Assembly (NCBI RefSeq): GCF_009069125.1
Contig: NZ_CP042427.1
Location: 434,001 to 498,000 of the forward strand
Length of the DNA stretch: 64,000 bases
Direction: 5' to 3'
Origin: Buchnera aphidicola (Aphis fabae)
GTDB lineage: Bacteria > Pseudomonadota > Gammaproteobacteria > Enterobacterales > Enterobacteriaceae
Shown: positions 53,235 to 60,612 of the stretch, one piece after another
How the letters are laid out: every line of letters begins with the position of its first letter
Numbering within the stretch: position 1 is the first letter of the stretch
The notes under the pieces: generated by a model
Seen by the model: only the letters and a program-made list of their open reading frames with translations
Database searches by the model: none
What the model was told of the DNA's origin: nothing
Made by a program: the position numbers and the translations under genes

Positions 53235-54592
53235 TGAAATTAAAATGTTCTAAATTATTTGATAAAATTACTTTTTTTGAAAATAAGATAAACAATCTTT
53301 CTGATATTATTATATATGGTCATGTAATTAGTATAAATGGTTTCGTATTAGAAGTAATAGGTTTAAAAGCTCCTATTGGAGCTGAGTGTATTATTGAAAG
53401 AATAATAGATGGTAAAGTATTAAATATTTCAGCTGAAGTAATAAAATTTAATAAAGAAAAAACGTTATTATTTTCTTTTCAAGAAACTTATGGTATTTTA
53501 CCTGGTGCCAAAGTTTTTTTAAAAACGCTTAAAAACTCAGATGTATTTATTAAAAAAGTTCCATTAGGAATGAGTTTGTTAGGTAGAGTATTAAATGCCA
53601 AAGGACGCGCATTAGATGGGCTGCCTGAATTAGATTCAAAGTCTTTTACTATGATTAAAACAAGGCATATTAACCCATTAAATAGAAAACCAATTACTGA
53701 AATATTAGATACAGGAATATGTGCTATAAACGGATTAATAACTATTGGAAGAGGACAAAGAATAGGAATTTTTTCAAGCTCAGGAATCGGAAAAAGTATT
53801 CTTCTTGGTATGATGGCGAAATATACAAAAGCAGATATAGTAGTGATAGGATTGATTGGAGAAAGAGGAAGGGAAGTAAAGTATTTTATCGAAAATATAT
53901 TAGGATCAGATGGATTATCAAAGTCTGTAGTGGTTGCTTCCCCAGCAGATGTTTCTCCTTTATTACAAATTGAAGCTGCATCATATGCTACAAGCATAGC
54001 TGAATATTTTCGAGATAAAGATAAAAATGTCTTATTAATTATGGACTCTTTAACTCGTTATGCAATGGCTCAAAGAGAAGTTTCATTATCTTTAGGTGAA
54101 TTACCAGTATCTAGAGGATATCCATCTTCTATTTTTTCAAAGATTCCTATTTTAGTAGAACGTTCAGGAAATATAGATAATAAAGGATCAATTACTTCGT
54201 TTTATACAGTTTTAACTGAAAATGATGAAGATCAGGATCCTATTTCTCAGATTTGCCGTTCTATCCTTGATGGTCATATTGTATTGTCTCGTTATTACGC
54301 AGATTTAGGACACTATCCTGCTATTGATATCGAATCTTCTATCAGTCGTGTAATGCCAGATATTATTACCAAAGAACAATATTCAAAAGCTTGCTATTTT
54401 AAAAAATTAGTAGCTTCTTACCAAAGAAATAGAGATTTAATTAATATTGGAGCTTACGTTAAAGGTAATGATTTAATTTTAGATGATGCTATTAAAAAAT
54501 GGACAGATTTAGAAAAGTTTTTGCAACAAAAACCATCAGAAAAAAGTAATTATTCAGTTTCTTGTGAAAAATTAAGTAAAATATTTACTTAA
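53234..54592 (+). CDS. fliI: Flagellum-specific export ATPase FliI
   Basis: Hexameric ATPase that unloads substrates at the flagellar export gate. 452 aa from the ATG at 53234, against 457; an upstream in-frame extension would lie inside fliH and is rejected. Walker A reads SSSGIGKS, with Ser in the first positions where E. coli has AG, while GKS is kept. VVGLIGERGREVK, Walker B VLLIMDSLTRYAMAQRE and the C-terminal GHYPAIDIE are strong. Translationally coupled to fliH by TAATG. Confidence 0.97.
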   Translation: MKLKCSKLFDKITFFENKINNLSDIIIYGHVISINGFVLEVIGLKAPIGAECIIERIIDGKVLNISAEVIKFNKEKTLLFSFQETYGILPGAKVFLKTLKNSDVFIKKVPLGMSLLGRVLNAKGRALDGLPELDSKSFTMIKTRHINPLNRKPITEILDTGICAINGLITIGRGQRIGIFSSSGIGKSILLGMMAKYTKADIVVIGLIGERGREVKYFIENILGSDGLSKSVVVASPADVSPLLQIEAASYATSIAEYFRDKDKNVLLIMDSLTRYAMAQREVSLSLGELPVSRGYPSSIFSKIPILVERSGNIDNKGSITSFYTVLTENDEDQDPISQICRSILDGHIVLSRYYADLGHYPAIDIESSISRVMPDIITKEQYSKACYFKKLVASYQRNRDLINIGAYVKGNDLILDDAIKKWTDLEKFLQQKPSEKSNYSVSCEKLSKIFT

Positions 54593-54649
54593 GATTTTTT
54601 CATTTTTATATTAATTCATCTTATTTTAAAATTTAATAGGATATATTTT

Positions 54650-55098
54650 ATGAAATATAAAAAAATTTTATTTTCTATTTTAGAAAATATAGAAAATAAA
54701 AAAATAGAACAACAAATAATTCATATTAAAAATTTATATATTCAAAAAAAAAACATATTAAACAACTAAAATTATTGATTAATTTTCAAAATGAATATAT
54801 TAAAAAATTAAATATTCAGCTCAAATTAGGAATATCCGTTTCTTCTTGGAAAATATATAATAATTTTATTTTTATGTTATATATTGCAGTTGAAGAAAAT
54901 AATAATATTATTAAAAAATATGAAAAAATAATTAAAAAAAATTTAGATGAATGGTTGGAAAATAATATTAAATTAAAAACTTGGAATTATTTAAATCAAA
55001 AACATAAAATAGCATTTAAAAAACGTCGAATTTTAGAAGAGAATATTATTAGCGATGAATTTTCTCAATTTAAATTTCTTAAAAAAGGAAGTTATTAA
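54650..55098 (+). pseudogene. fliJ: Flagellar export protein FliJ, frameshifted at an A10 tract
   Basis: Start at ATG 54650 with AGGA upstream. The first frame gives MKYKKILFSILENIENKK and stops at 54767-54769 after 39 codons. The rest of FliJ, starting QLKLLINFQNEYIKKLN and running to the TAA at 55096-55098, is in the frame one base away. The only repeat at the switch is ten A at 54744-54753; eleven A would give one frame of 149 aa, close to E. coli's 147. FliJ activates the FliI ATPase and carries chaperones. Either a young pseudogene or a gene rescued by polymerase slippage. Its stop overlaps the fliK ATG. Confidence 0.85.
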
Positions 55099-56219
55099 TG
55101 TTAAGTCATCTCAATAATATTTTATTAAAAAAAAATATTGTATTAAATTTAAATCATAATGTTTATTATGATATGAATAATTTTAATTTTTATCAATTTA
55201 TTTTAAATGAATGTAAAAAAAATTTATTAAACAAAGAAATTAAGTTTGATAATATTTCTACAAAACAAAAGAAAAAAAATAATGAAAATATTATATCTAC
55301 TAATTTTATAGTAAATAATTTATTAAATATTTTAAATGGAAAAAATATAAAAAATAGTTTGTATATTAAAAAAAATATTGATATAAAAAAACAAAAAAAA
55401 AAATTAGATGAAAATATTAAATTAAAATCTTATACGTCTTTAAGAAATAGATCAAAAATTAATGTAGAAACAAATGAAAAAGAATATAAAATATTTAAAA
55501 GTAATGAAATATTAAAAAATTTAACACATATTAAAAATAAATATTTTTTGTTTTATAATGATAAAATTATTAATTTATCGAAAAAACCCTACAATAAAAG
55601 TACTTTTAATGAAACCAGTAATTTAAATATTATAAAAAGTATAAAAAACTCTATTAAAGATAGTAAAAATTTTATATATTTTAAAAATCGTATAAATAAT
55701 ATATCTAATATTCTTGATTCTAAAAATACACATAAAAATCAAAATTCTATTTGCGAAATAAATTCTTTAAAAAAAACAGATGTAAATAATGTTTTTAAAC
55801 TAAACAAAAAATCAACACTGTTTTTAAGTAAAAAAGAAAATATGCAATGGAAGAAAGCAATTAGTCAACAAGTTTTATTATCTATTTCTAACAAAGAAAA
55901 CAAAGCCGAAATTCGTTTACAACCAGAATCTCTAGGTTCAATATATGTAAAAATTCAAATGAAAGATGATCAAGCAAAACTAAAATTTATTTCAGATCAT
56001 ACAGAAATTAAAAATTTTTTAAATAATTGCATTCCATTTTTACGAGATTCTTTAAATAAAAATGGTATTTTTTTAAAAAAAGTTAATATTTCTAGTTTTT
56101 TTAATTCAGAAAAAAATAAAAATTTATTGATTTCAAAATATAGACCAAGAATATCTAGTTCAATTAAAACATTTTATGAATATTTAACACAAAACAAAGT
56201 TTTTGATATGTATGTTTAA
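55098..56219 (+). CDS. fliK: Flagellar hook-length control protein FliK
   Basis: In motile bacteria a molecular ruler that stops hook growth. 373 aa, about the E. coli length (375). The first two thirds are Lys/Asn-rich and not recognisable; the C-terminal Flg_hook domain (about residues 255-350) is clear: AEIRLQPESLGSIYVKIQM and the KNGIFLKKVNIS end. Contains an A11 tract at 55393-55403 read in frame. Starts on the last base of fliJ. Buchnera makes hooks without filaments, which fits keeping this gene. Confidence 0.92.
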   Translation: MLSHLNNILLKKNIVLNLNHNVYYDMNNFNFYQFILNECKKNLLNKEIKFDNISTKQKKKNNENIISTNFIVNNLLNILNGKNIKNSLYIKKNIDIKKQKKKLDENIKLKSYTSLRNRSKINVETNEKEYKIFKSNEILKNLTHIKNKYFLFYNDKIINLSKKPYNKSTFNETSNLNIIKSIKNSIKDSKNFIYFKNRINNISNILDSKNTHKNQNSICEINSLKKTDVNNVFKLNKKSTLFLSKKENMQWKKAISQQVLLSISNKENKAEIRLQPESLGSIYVKIQMKDDQAKLKFISDHTEIKNFLNNCIPFLRDSLNKNGIFLKKVNISSFFNSEKNKNLLISKYRPRISSSIKTFYEYLTQNKVFDMYV

Positions 56220-56255
56220 TTTTTATAAAAAATATAGTTAAAATTTTAATTACAT

Positions 56256-56280
56256 TTAAAACTTAAAAAATAAGTTTTAA
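56256..56280 (+). terminator. Hairpin between fliK and fliM (lost fliL position)
   Basis: Perfect 10-bp stem TTAAAACTTA (56256-56265) with TAAGTTTTAA (56271-56280) around AAAAA, then TCTAATTTTTAACC. It splits the fli cluster where E. coli has fliL, so fliM probably has its own promoter or depends on readthrough. The stem is AT-only and may be weak. Confidence 0.5.
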
Positions 56281-56320
56281 TCTAATTTTTAACCATTTTT
56301 ACCTATAAGGTATATAATAA

Positions 56321-57259
56321 ATGGGCAAAAGTAATCCTTTGAATATTGAAAATGAAGTAACTAATAGAGAAAAAGAAATACATAATATTTTAAATATAAA
56401 TGAAATTAAAATATTAGAAAAAATAAATGAAAATTTTATAAAAAAAATAATAATATCTTTTTCAAATTTTATTCAAAATAATATAAAATTAAATTTTTTT
56501 TCTATTAAAATAAATTCTTATACAGATCATGATAAAGATATAAAATATTTATTTTCAAGTGAAGTAGAAATATTAAATTTAAACAAAAAATCTTATGTAT
56601 TTTTTTCAGATAATTTATTATCTATTTTTATAGATTTATTATTTGGAGGAAATGGTACTTATACAGATAAAATTAATAAGCAAAGAGATCTTACATATAC
56701 AGAAAAAATTATTTCTCAAAAAATTTTACAACTAATTTTTAATGCTTATTGTGAATCTTTTAAAAAAATTTTTTCTATTGATATAAAAAATTTTAATATA
56801 AAAATTTTCGATATTAAAAAAGATTGTTGCATAAAAGAAAATTATATAACTAATTATTTCAGTTTAAGTTTAAATAATGTAGAAATTTTTTTAAGTATTG
56901 TCTTTCCTCTTTCAATAGTTAAAAAGAATTTTCAGAAAATATCTTTTTCAGAAAGCAATAAAAAATCTTTCATAAAAAATATAAATGTTTCAAAAAATAT
57001 TCCTATTGTTAATTTATTCGATATTGAACTTAATTTAATCACAAAGTTAATAATATCTTCTAAAACAAAATGTAATAGTTTATCTGTAGGAGATATTTTA
57101 ATAGTTGAGAGTCCTGATAAAGTGATTGTTTCTATAGAAAAAATACCTATATTTTTAGGTTATTATAAAAATTTTAATAAAAAGTTAGTTGTTTTTTTAA
57201 AGAAAATAATAAATAAAAATTTAGATTTAAATAGATATAAGGAATTTTTTAATGAATAA
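56321..57259 (+). CDS. fliM: Flagellar switch protein FliM without CheY-binding N-terminus
   Basis: C-ring protein linking FliG to FliN. 312 aa, against 334. The family's N-terminal LSQAEIDALL segment that binds CheY-P is absent: the protein opens [19 protein letters not shown]. The FliG-contact motif GGNG is at 109-112 and the C-terminal SpoA domain ([16 protein letters not shown]) is kept. Consistent with no chemotaxis. Overlaps fliN by 8 bp. Confidence 0.93.
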   Translation: MGKSNPLNIENEVTNREKEIHNILNINEIKILEKINENFIKKIIISFSNFIQNNIKLNFFSIKINSYTDHDKDIKYLFSSEVEILNLNKKSYVFFSDNLLSIFIDLLFGGNGTYTDKINKQRDLTYTEKIISQKILQLIFNAYCESFKKIFSIDIKNFNIKIFDIKKDCCIKENYITNYFSLSLNNVEIFLSIVFPLSIVKKNFQKISFSESNKKSFIKNINVSKNIPIVNLFDIELNLITKLIISSKTKCNSLSVGDILIVESPDKVIVSIEKIPIFLGYYKNFNKKLVVFLKKIINKNLDLNRYKEFFNE

Positions 57260-57623
57260 GTTGAAAAAAAAAGATAATTCTGAAGATATGAGTAATTCTA
57301 TTAAAAATAATGAAAACATTAAAAATGAAAAAAATTTTGAAGAACAAAAATCTATTAGTGCTGAAGCAATAATAAATAAAAAAGAAATAATATTTGATAT
57401 ACCTATGAATATAACTATAGAATTAGGAAGATCAAAAATTAAAATAAAAGAATTATTAAATTTTTCAGAAGGAAGCATGTTTTTTTTAAACACAAAAAAA
57501 GAGGATCCTTTGAAAATTTTTGCAAATGGTAAATTAATTGCACTTGGTGAAATTGTTATGTCAGAGAATACATATGGTATACGTATCATCAGTATAAAAA
57601 ATTCTTTCAATACTATGAATTAA
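57252..57623 (+). CDS. fliN: Flagellar switch protein FliN
   Basis: C-ring base that docks FliH-FliI complexes to the export gate. 123 aa, against 137. N-terminal Asn/Lys/Glu-rich part, then a well-conserved SpoA domain from about residue 50: [32 protein letters not shown] and YGIRI. The start ATG overlaps the fliM stop. The strong conservation compared with FliM's tail fits an export role. Confidence 0.96.
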   Translation: MNKLKKKDNSEDMSNSIKNNENIKNEKNFEEQKSISAEAIINKKEIIFDIPMNITIELGRSKIKIKELLNFSEGSMFFLNTKKEDPLKIFANGKLIALGEIVMSENTYGIRIISIKNSFNTMN

Positions 57624-57637
57624 TCAATTTAAATTTT

Positions 57638-58774
57638 ATGAAAAATAATATTTCATCACAATTAACATTAAATAATCCCCAATCAGTACTTAATGGTATC
57701 AATTTTTTTCAAATAGCTAGTTCGTTAGGACAAATAATATTATTAATATTAGTTTTAAGTTGGATTATAAAAAAAATTTCATTAAAAAAAAATAAAAAAA
57801 ATTCTTACATAAATATTATAGAAAGAACATCAATAGGATCAAACGAATCTATTATCATGATAGAAGTAAAAAAGGTAAAATTAATATTAGGTGTTACAAA
57901 AACTAATATTACTCATCTGTATACATTAACATCTCAATTAAAAGACGAGTTGCCTAGTCAAGAAGAAAAAATTATGTTGCCAAAAAAAAATTATTATGAT
58001 TCTTTCAAAAATTTTACCAAAATATTTTTAAAAAAAATAATGTTTTATCGAACTGTTCCATTTTTATTTTTATTATTGTTTTGCCCTTTAGTTTATGCCG
58101 ATATACCTGGACCAACAATTCATAATTTAAATGATGGTACGCAAACTTGGTCGCTACCTATACAAACTTTAGTTTTTTTAACTGCACTTACTTTTCTTCC
58201 AGCTTTTCTTTTAATGATGACTAGTTTTACACGAATTATTATTGTTTTTGGATTATTAAGGAATGCTTTAGGAACTCCATATGCTCCACCGAATCAAATA
58301 TTGTTAGGCTTAGCACTTTTTTTAACTTTTTTTATTATGTCTCCCACTTTTGAAAAAGTTTATGAAGAAGCTTATCTTCCTTTTAGTAAAGAACAAATAA
58401 ATATGGATGAAGCTATTTTAAAAGGTTCAATTCCCTTAAAGAAATTTATGATTAATCAGACAAGAACTGCTGATTTAGAATTATTTTCGAAAATAGCACA
58501 TATTTCTTATTATAAAGATAAAAATGATATTCCTATGCGAATTTTATTACCTTCATTTATTACGAGTGAATTAAAAACAGCTTTTCAAATTGGTTTTACT
58601 ATTTTTATACCTTTTTTAATTATTGATTTAGTTGTAGCTAGTGTTTTAATGGCTCTTGGTATGATGATGGTTCCGCCTTCAACAATTTCTTTACCTTTTA
58701 AATTAATGTTATTTGTATTAGTAGATGGATGGCAATTATTAGTAACTTCTTTATCTCAAAGTTTTAACATGTAA
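57638..58774 (+). CDS. fliP: FliO-FliP fusion, flagellar export gate
   Basis: 378 aa in one frame. Residues 1-134 are FliO-like: a transmembrane helix at about 28-45 and [19 protein letters not shown]. Residues 135-378 are FliP: signal-like [20 protein letters not shown], then [32 protein letters not shown] and [16 protein letters not shown]. The join is precise: FLKK, then an A8 tract (58030-58037) and ATG at 58040. With one A fewer the text reads TAATG, a stop-start overlap like the others in this cluster. FliP may also be started at 58040. FliP is a core of the FliPQR export channel. Confidence 0.94.
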   Translation: MKNNISSQLTLNNPQSVLNGINFFQIASSLGQIILLILVLSWIIKKISLKKNKKNSYINIIERTSIGSNESIIMIEVKKVKLILGVTKTNITHLYTLTSQLKDELPSQEEKIMLPKKNYYDSFKNFTKIFLKKIMFYRTVPFLFLLLFCPLVYADIPGPTIHNLNDGTQTWSLPIQTLVFLTALTFLPAFLLMMTSFTRIIIVFGLLRNALGTPYAPPNQILLGLALFLTFFIMSPTFEKVYEEAYLPFSKEQINMDEAILKGSIPLKKFMINQTRTADLELFSKIAHISYYKDKNDIPMRILLPSFITSELKTAFQIGFTIFIPFLIIDLVVASVLMALGMMMVPPSTISLPFKLMLFVLVDGWQLLVTSLSQSFNM

Positions 58775-58793
58775 TTTTTTAATGGAATTTTTT

Positions 58794-59063
58794 ATGACTC
58801 CTGAATATATAATGGTTTTATTTAGTCAAGCTATGAAAGTTGCATTGATGATTGCGTCTCCACTATTATTATCTGCTTTAATAAGCGGATTAATTATTAG
58901 TATATTACAAGCTGCTATGCAAGTAAACGAACAAACTCTTTCGTTTATTCCTAAAATAATTTCTATTTTAGCTACAATTGCTATATTTGGTCCTTGGATG
59001 TTGGGTGTTATGTTGGATTATATGCATAACTTATTTAATAATATACCAGCAATTATAAAATAA
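58794..59063 (+). CDS. fliQ: Flagellar export gate protein FliQ
   Basis: Small two-helix component of the FliPQR channel. 89 aa from ATG 58794 (MTPEYIMVLFSQAMKVAL), the E. coli length; an in-frame ATG 12 bp upstream lies within the ATGGA that serves as ribosome site, so I choose the second. Helices at about residues 15-38 and 50-75; ILQAAMQVNEQTLSFIPKI is conserved. Its TAA shares a base with the fliR ATG. Confidence 0.96.
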   Translation: MTPEYIMVLFSQAMKVALMIASPLLLSALISGLIISILQAAMQVNEQTLSFIPKIISILATIAIFGPWMLGVMLDYMHNLFNNIPAIIK

Positions 59064-59839
59064 TGTTAATATTTAATAATTTACAGCTAATAACGATTAT
59101 AAGTAATTTTTTTTGGCCTTTAGTACGTATTTTAGCGTTTTTTTCAACTGTTCCAATTTTTAATGATCAACATATAAATAGAAAAACTAAAATAATTTTA
59201 TCTATATTAATCACTTGGATAGCATTCCCATTTTTACCAAAGGTAAATACAGAATTATTTTCTTTTATTGGTTTATTACTTTTACTAGAACAAATTTTGA
59301 TTGGTATCACTTTAGGATTTACTTGTCAGTTTTTGTTTGCTACAGTTAATTTTTCAGGAGAACTAATAGGATTGCAAATGGGTTTATCGTTTGCAACTTT
59401 TTTTAATTCAAATAATAATATTGGTGTTTCTATAATATCTCGTTTATTAAATGTTTTAATGCTATCTTTCTTTTTATCAATTAACGTACATCTATATTTA
59501 ATATCTATATTAATTAATAGTTTTTATAGTATTCCTATTGATATGATTTTTTTAAAAAGTAACGTGTTTTTTATTTTATTAAAATTTTCTAGTAATATTT
59601 TTTTGAATAGTATTATGCTTATTCTACCAATTATGATTTTTTTATTATTATCTAATTTAATAATGAGTATTTTAAATCGTTTATCTCCTCAAATATCTAT
59701 TTTTTCTATTGGTTTTCCATTAAATTTATTAATAGGAATAATAATGTTGTATTATTTAATATTTATTTCTTTTCCTATTTTTAATAAATTGTTAAATCAA
59801 TTAATTTTGTTTTTATCTGATACTTTTTTAAAACTATAG
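59063..59839 (+). CDS. fliR: Flagellar export gate protein FliR
   Basis: Membrane protein completing the FliPQR channel. 258 aa, against 261, with about six to seven hydrophobic helices. LVRILAFFSTVPIFNDQHI at the start and GELIGLQMGLSFATFFN in the middle are family blocks; the C-terminal part is diverged. Coupled to fliQ by TAATG. Last gene of the cluster; flhB and flhA are not in this window. Confidence 0.95.
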   Translation: MLIFNNLQLITIISNFFWPLVRILAFFSTVPIFNDQHINRKTKIILSILITWIAFPFLPKVNTELFSFIGLLLLLEQILIGITLGFTCQFLFATVNFSGELIGLQMGLSFATFFNSNNNIGVSIISRLLNVLMLSFFLSINVHLYLISILINSFYSIPIDMIFLKSNVFFILLKFSSNIFLNSIMLILPIMIFLLLSNLIMSILNRLSPQISIFSIGFPLNLLIGIIMLYYLIFISFPIFNKLLNQLILFLSDTFLKL

Positions 59840-59889
59840 TTATTGTTTTTATAATCTGTTAAATATTTTTAAGTATAATCAATTATTTA

Positions 59890-59920
59890 TAAAGTATAAT
59901 TTATATTAAATTATACTTTA
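59890..59920. terminator. Bidirectional terminator between fliR and rpmG
   Basis: Perfect 13-bp stem, arms 59890-59902 and 59908-59920 (AAAGTATAATTT with AAATTATACTTT plus one flanking pair), loop ATATT. It sits 50 bp after fliR and 39 bp after rpmG, so it can serve both convergent transcripts. The stem is almost pure A/T. Confidence 0.65.
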
Positions 59921-59959
59921 GTTTTAAAATAATGTTTTTAAATTTTATTTAAAATTTTT

Positions 59960-60127
59960 CTATTTAATTTTTCCTTCATTGTATAATACATGTTTTCGAA
60001 TAGTTGGATCATATTTTTTAAAAACTAGTTTATCAGGTGTATTTCTTTTATTTTTAGTAGTAGTATAATAATGTCCTGTTCCTGCAGAAGAAATCATTTT
60101 TATTTTTTCTCTATTTTTTTTAGCCAT
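59960..60127 (-). CDS. rpmG: Ribosomal protein L33
   Basis: Small 50S protein near the E site. 55 aa, the E. coli length: [16 protein letters not shown], then [17 protein letters not shown] and [19 protein letters not shown]. The zinc-free form, with no cysteines. 10 bp after rpmB, the rpmBG order. Confidence 0.97.
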   Translation of the reverse strand: MAKKNREKIKMISSAGTGHYYTTTKNKRNTPDKLVFKKYDPTIRKHVLYNEGKIK

Positions 60128-60137
60128 ATTAAAACCT

Positions 60138-60365
60138 TTATTTTTTATTTTTTATTTTTTTTATAATTGATTCAATTCCATATTTATCAATACAACGCAT
60201 TCCATTAGCAGATATACGCAATTTAATAAATCTTTTTTGTTCTGGAATCCAAAAACGATGATTTTGAATGTTTGGTAAGAATTTTCTTTTTGTTGCATTT
60301 AAAGCATGTGATCTATTATTACCAATCATGCGTTTTTTACCTGTCACTTGACATATACGAGACAT
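60138..60365 (-). CDS. rpmB: Ribosomal protein L28
   Basis: 50S protein. 75 aa, against 78: [20 protein letters not shown] and [20 protein letters not shown] are family blocks. First of rpmBG. The 247 bp between it and tamB (60366-60612) are AT-rich and show no gene; they must hold two promoters that I cannot place. Confidence 0.97.
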   Translation of the reverse strand: MSRICQVTGKKRMIGNNRSHALNATKRKFLPNIQNHRFWIPEQKRFIKLRISANGMRCIDKYGIESIIKKIKNKK

Positions 60366-60612
60366 ATAAAATTTTTCCTAGAATGAATTTTGTGCTATTT
60401 TTATTTAAAAAAACTAGTGAATAGTATAAAAACATACATATTAGTATATATTAATCTAAAATTCATGTATTTTTTAGATGATTTTACTATAAAAAAAAAA
60501 TAAAATTAAATAGTAGTTTATTTAAAGAGATAAAAATTTTTGTTTTAAATTAATATAATATATAGTTTGACATTTTCAAGTATTAATTAATATTTAATTC
60601 AGGATTATTTAT

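Noticed and set aside
53488..53997. Long antisense open frame of 169 codons inside fliI
   Set aside because: Shadow of the well-conserved fliI P-loop region; no ribosome site or recognisable protein.
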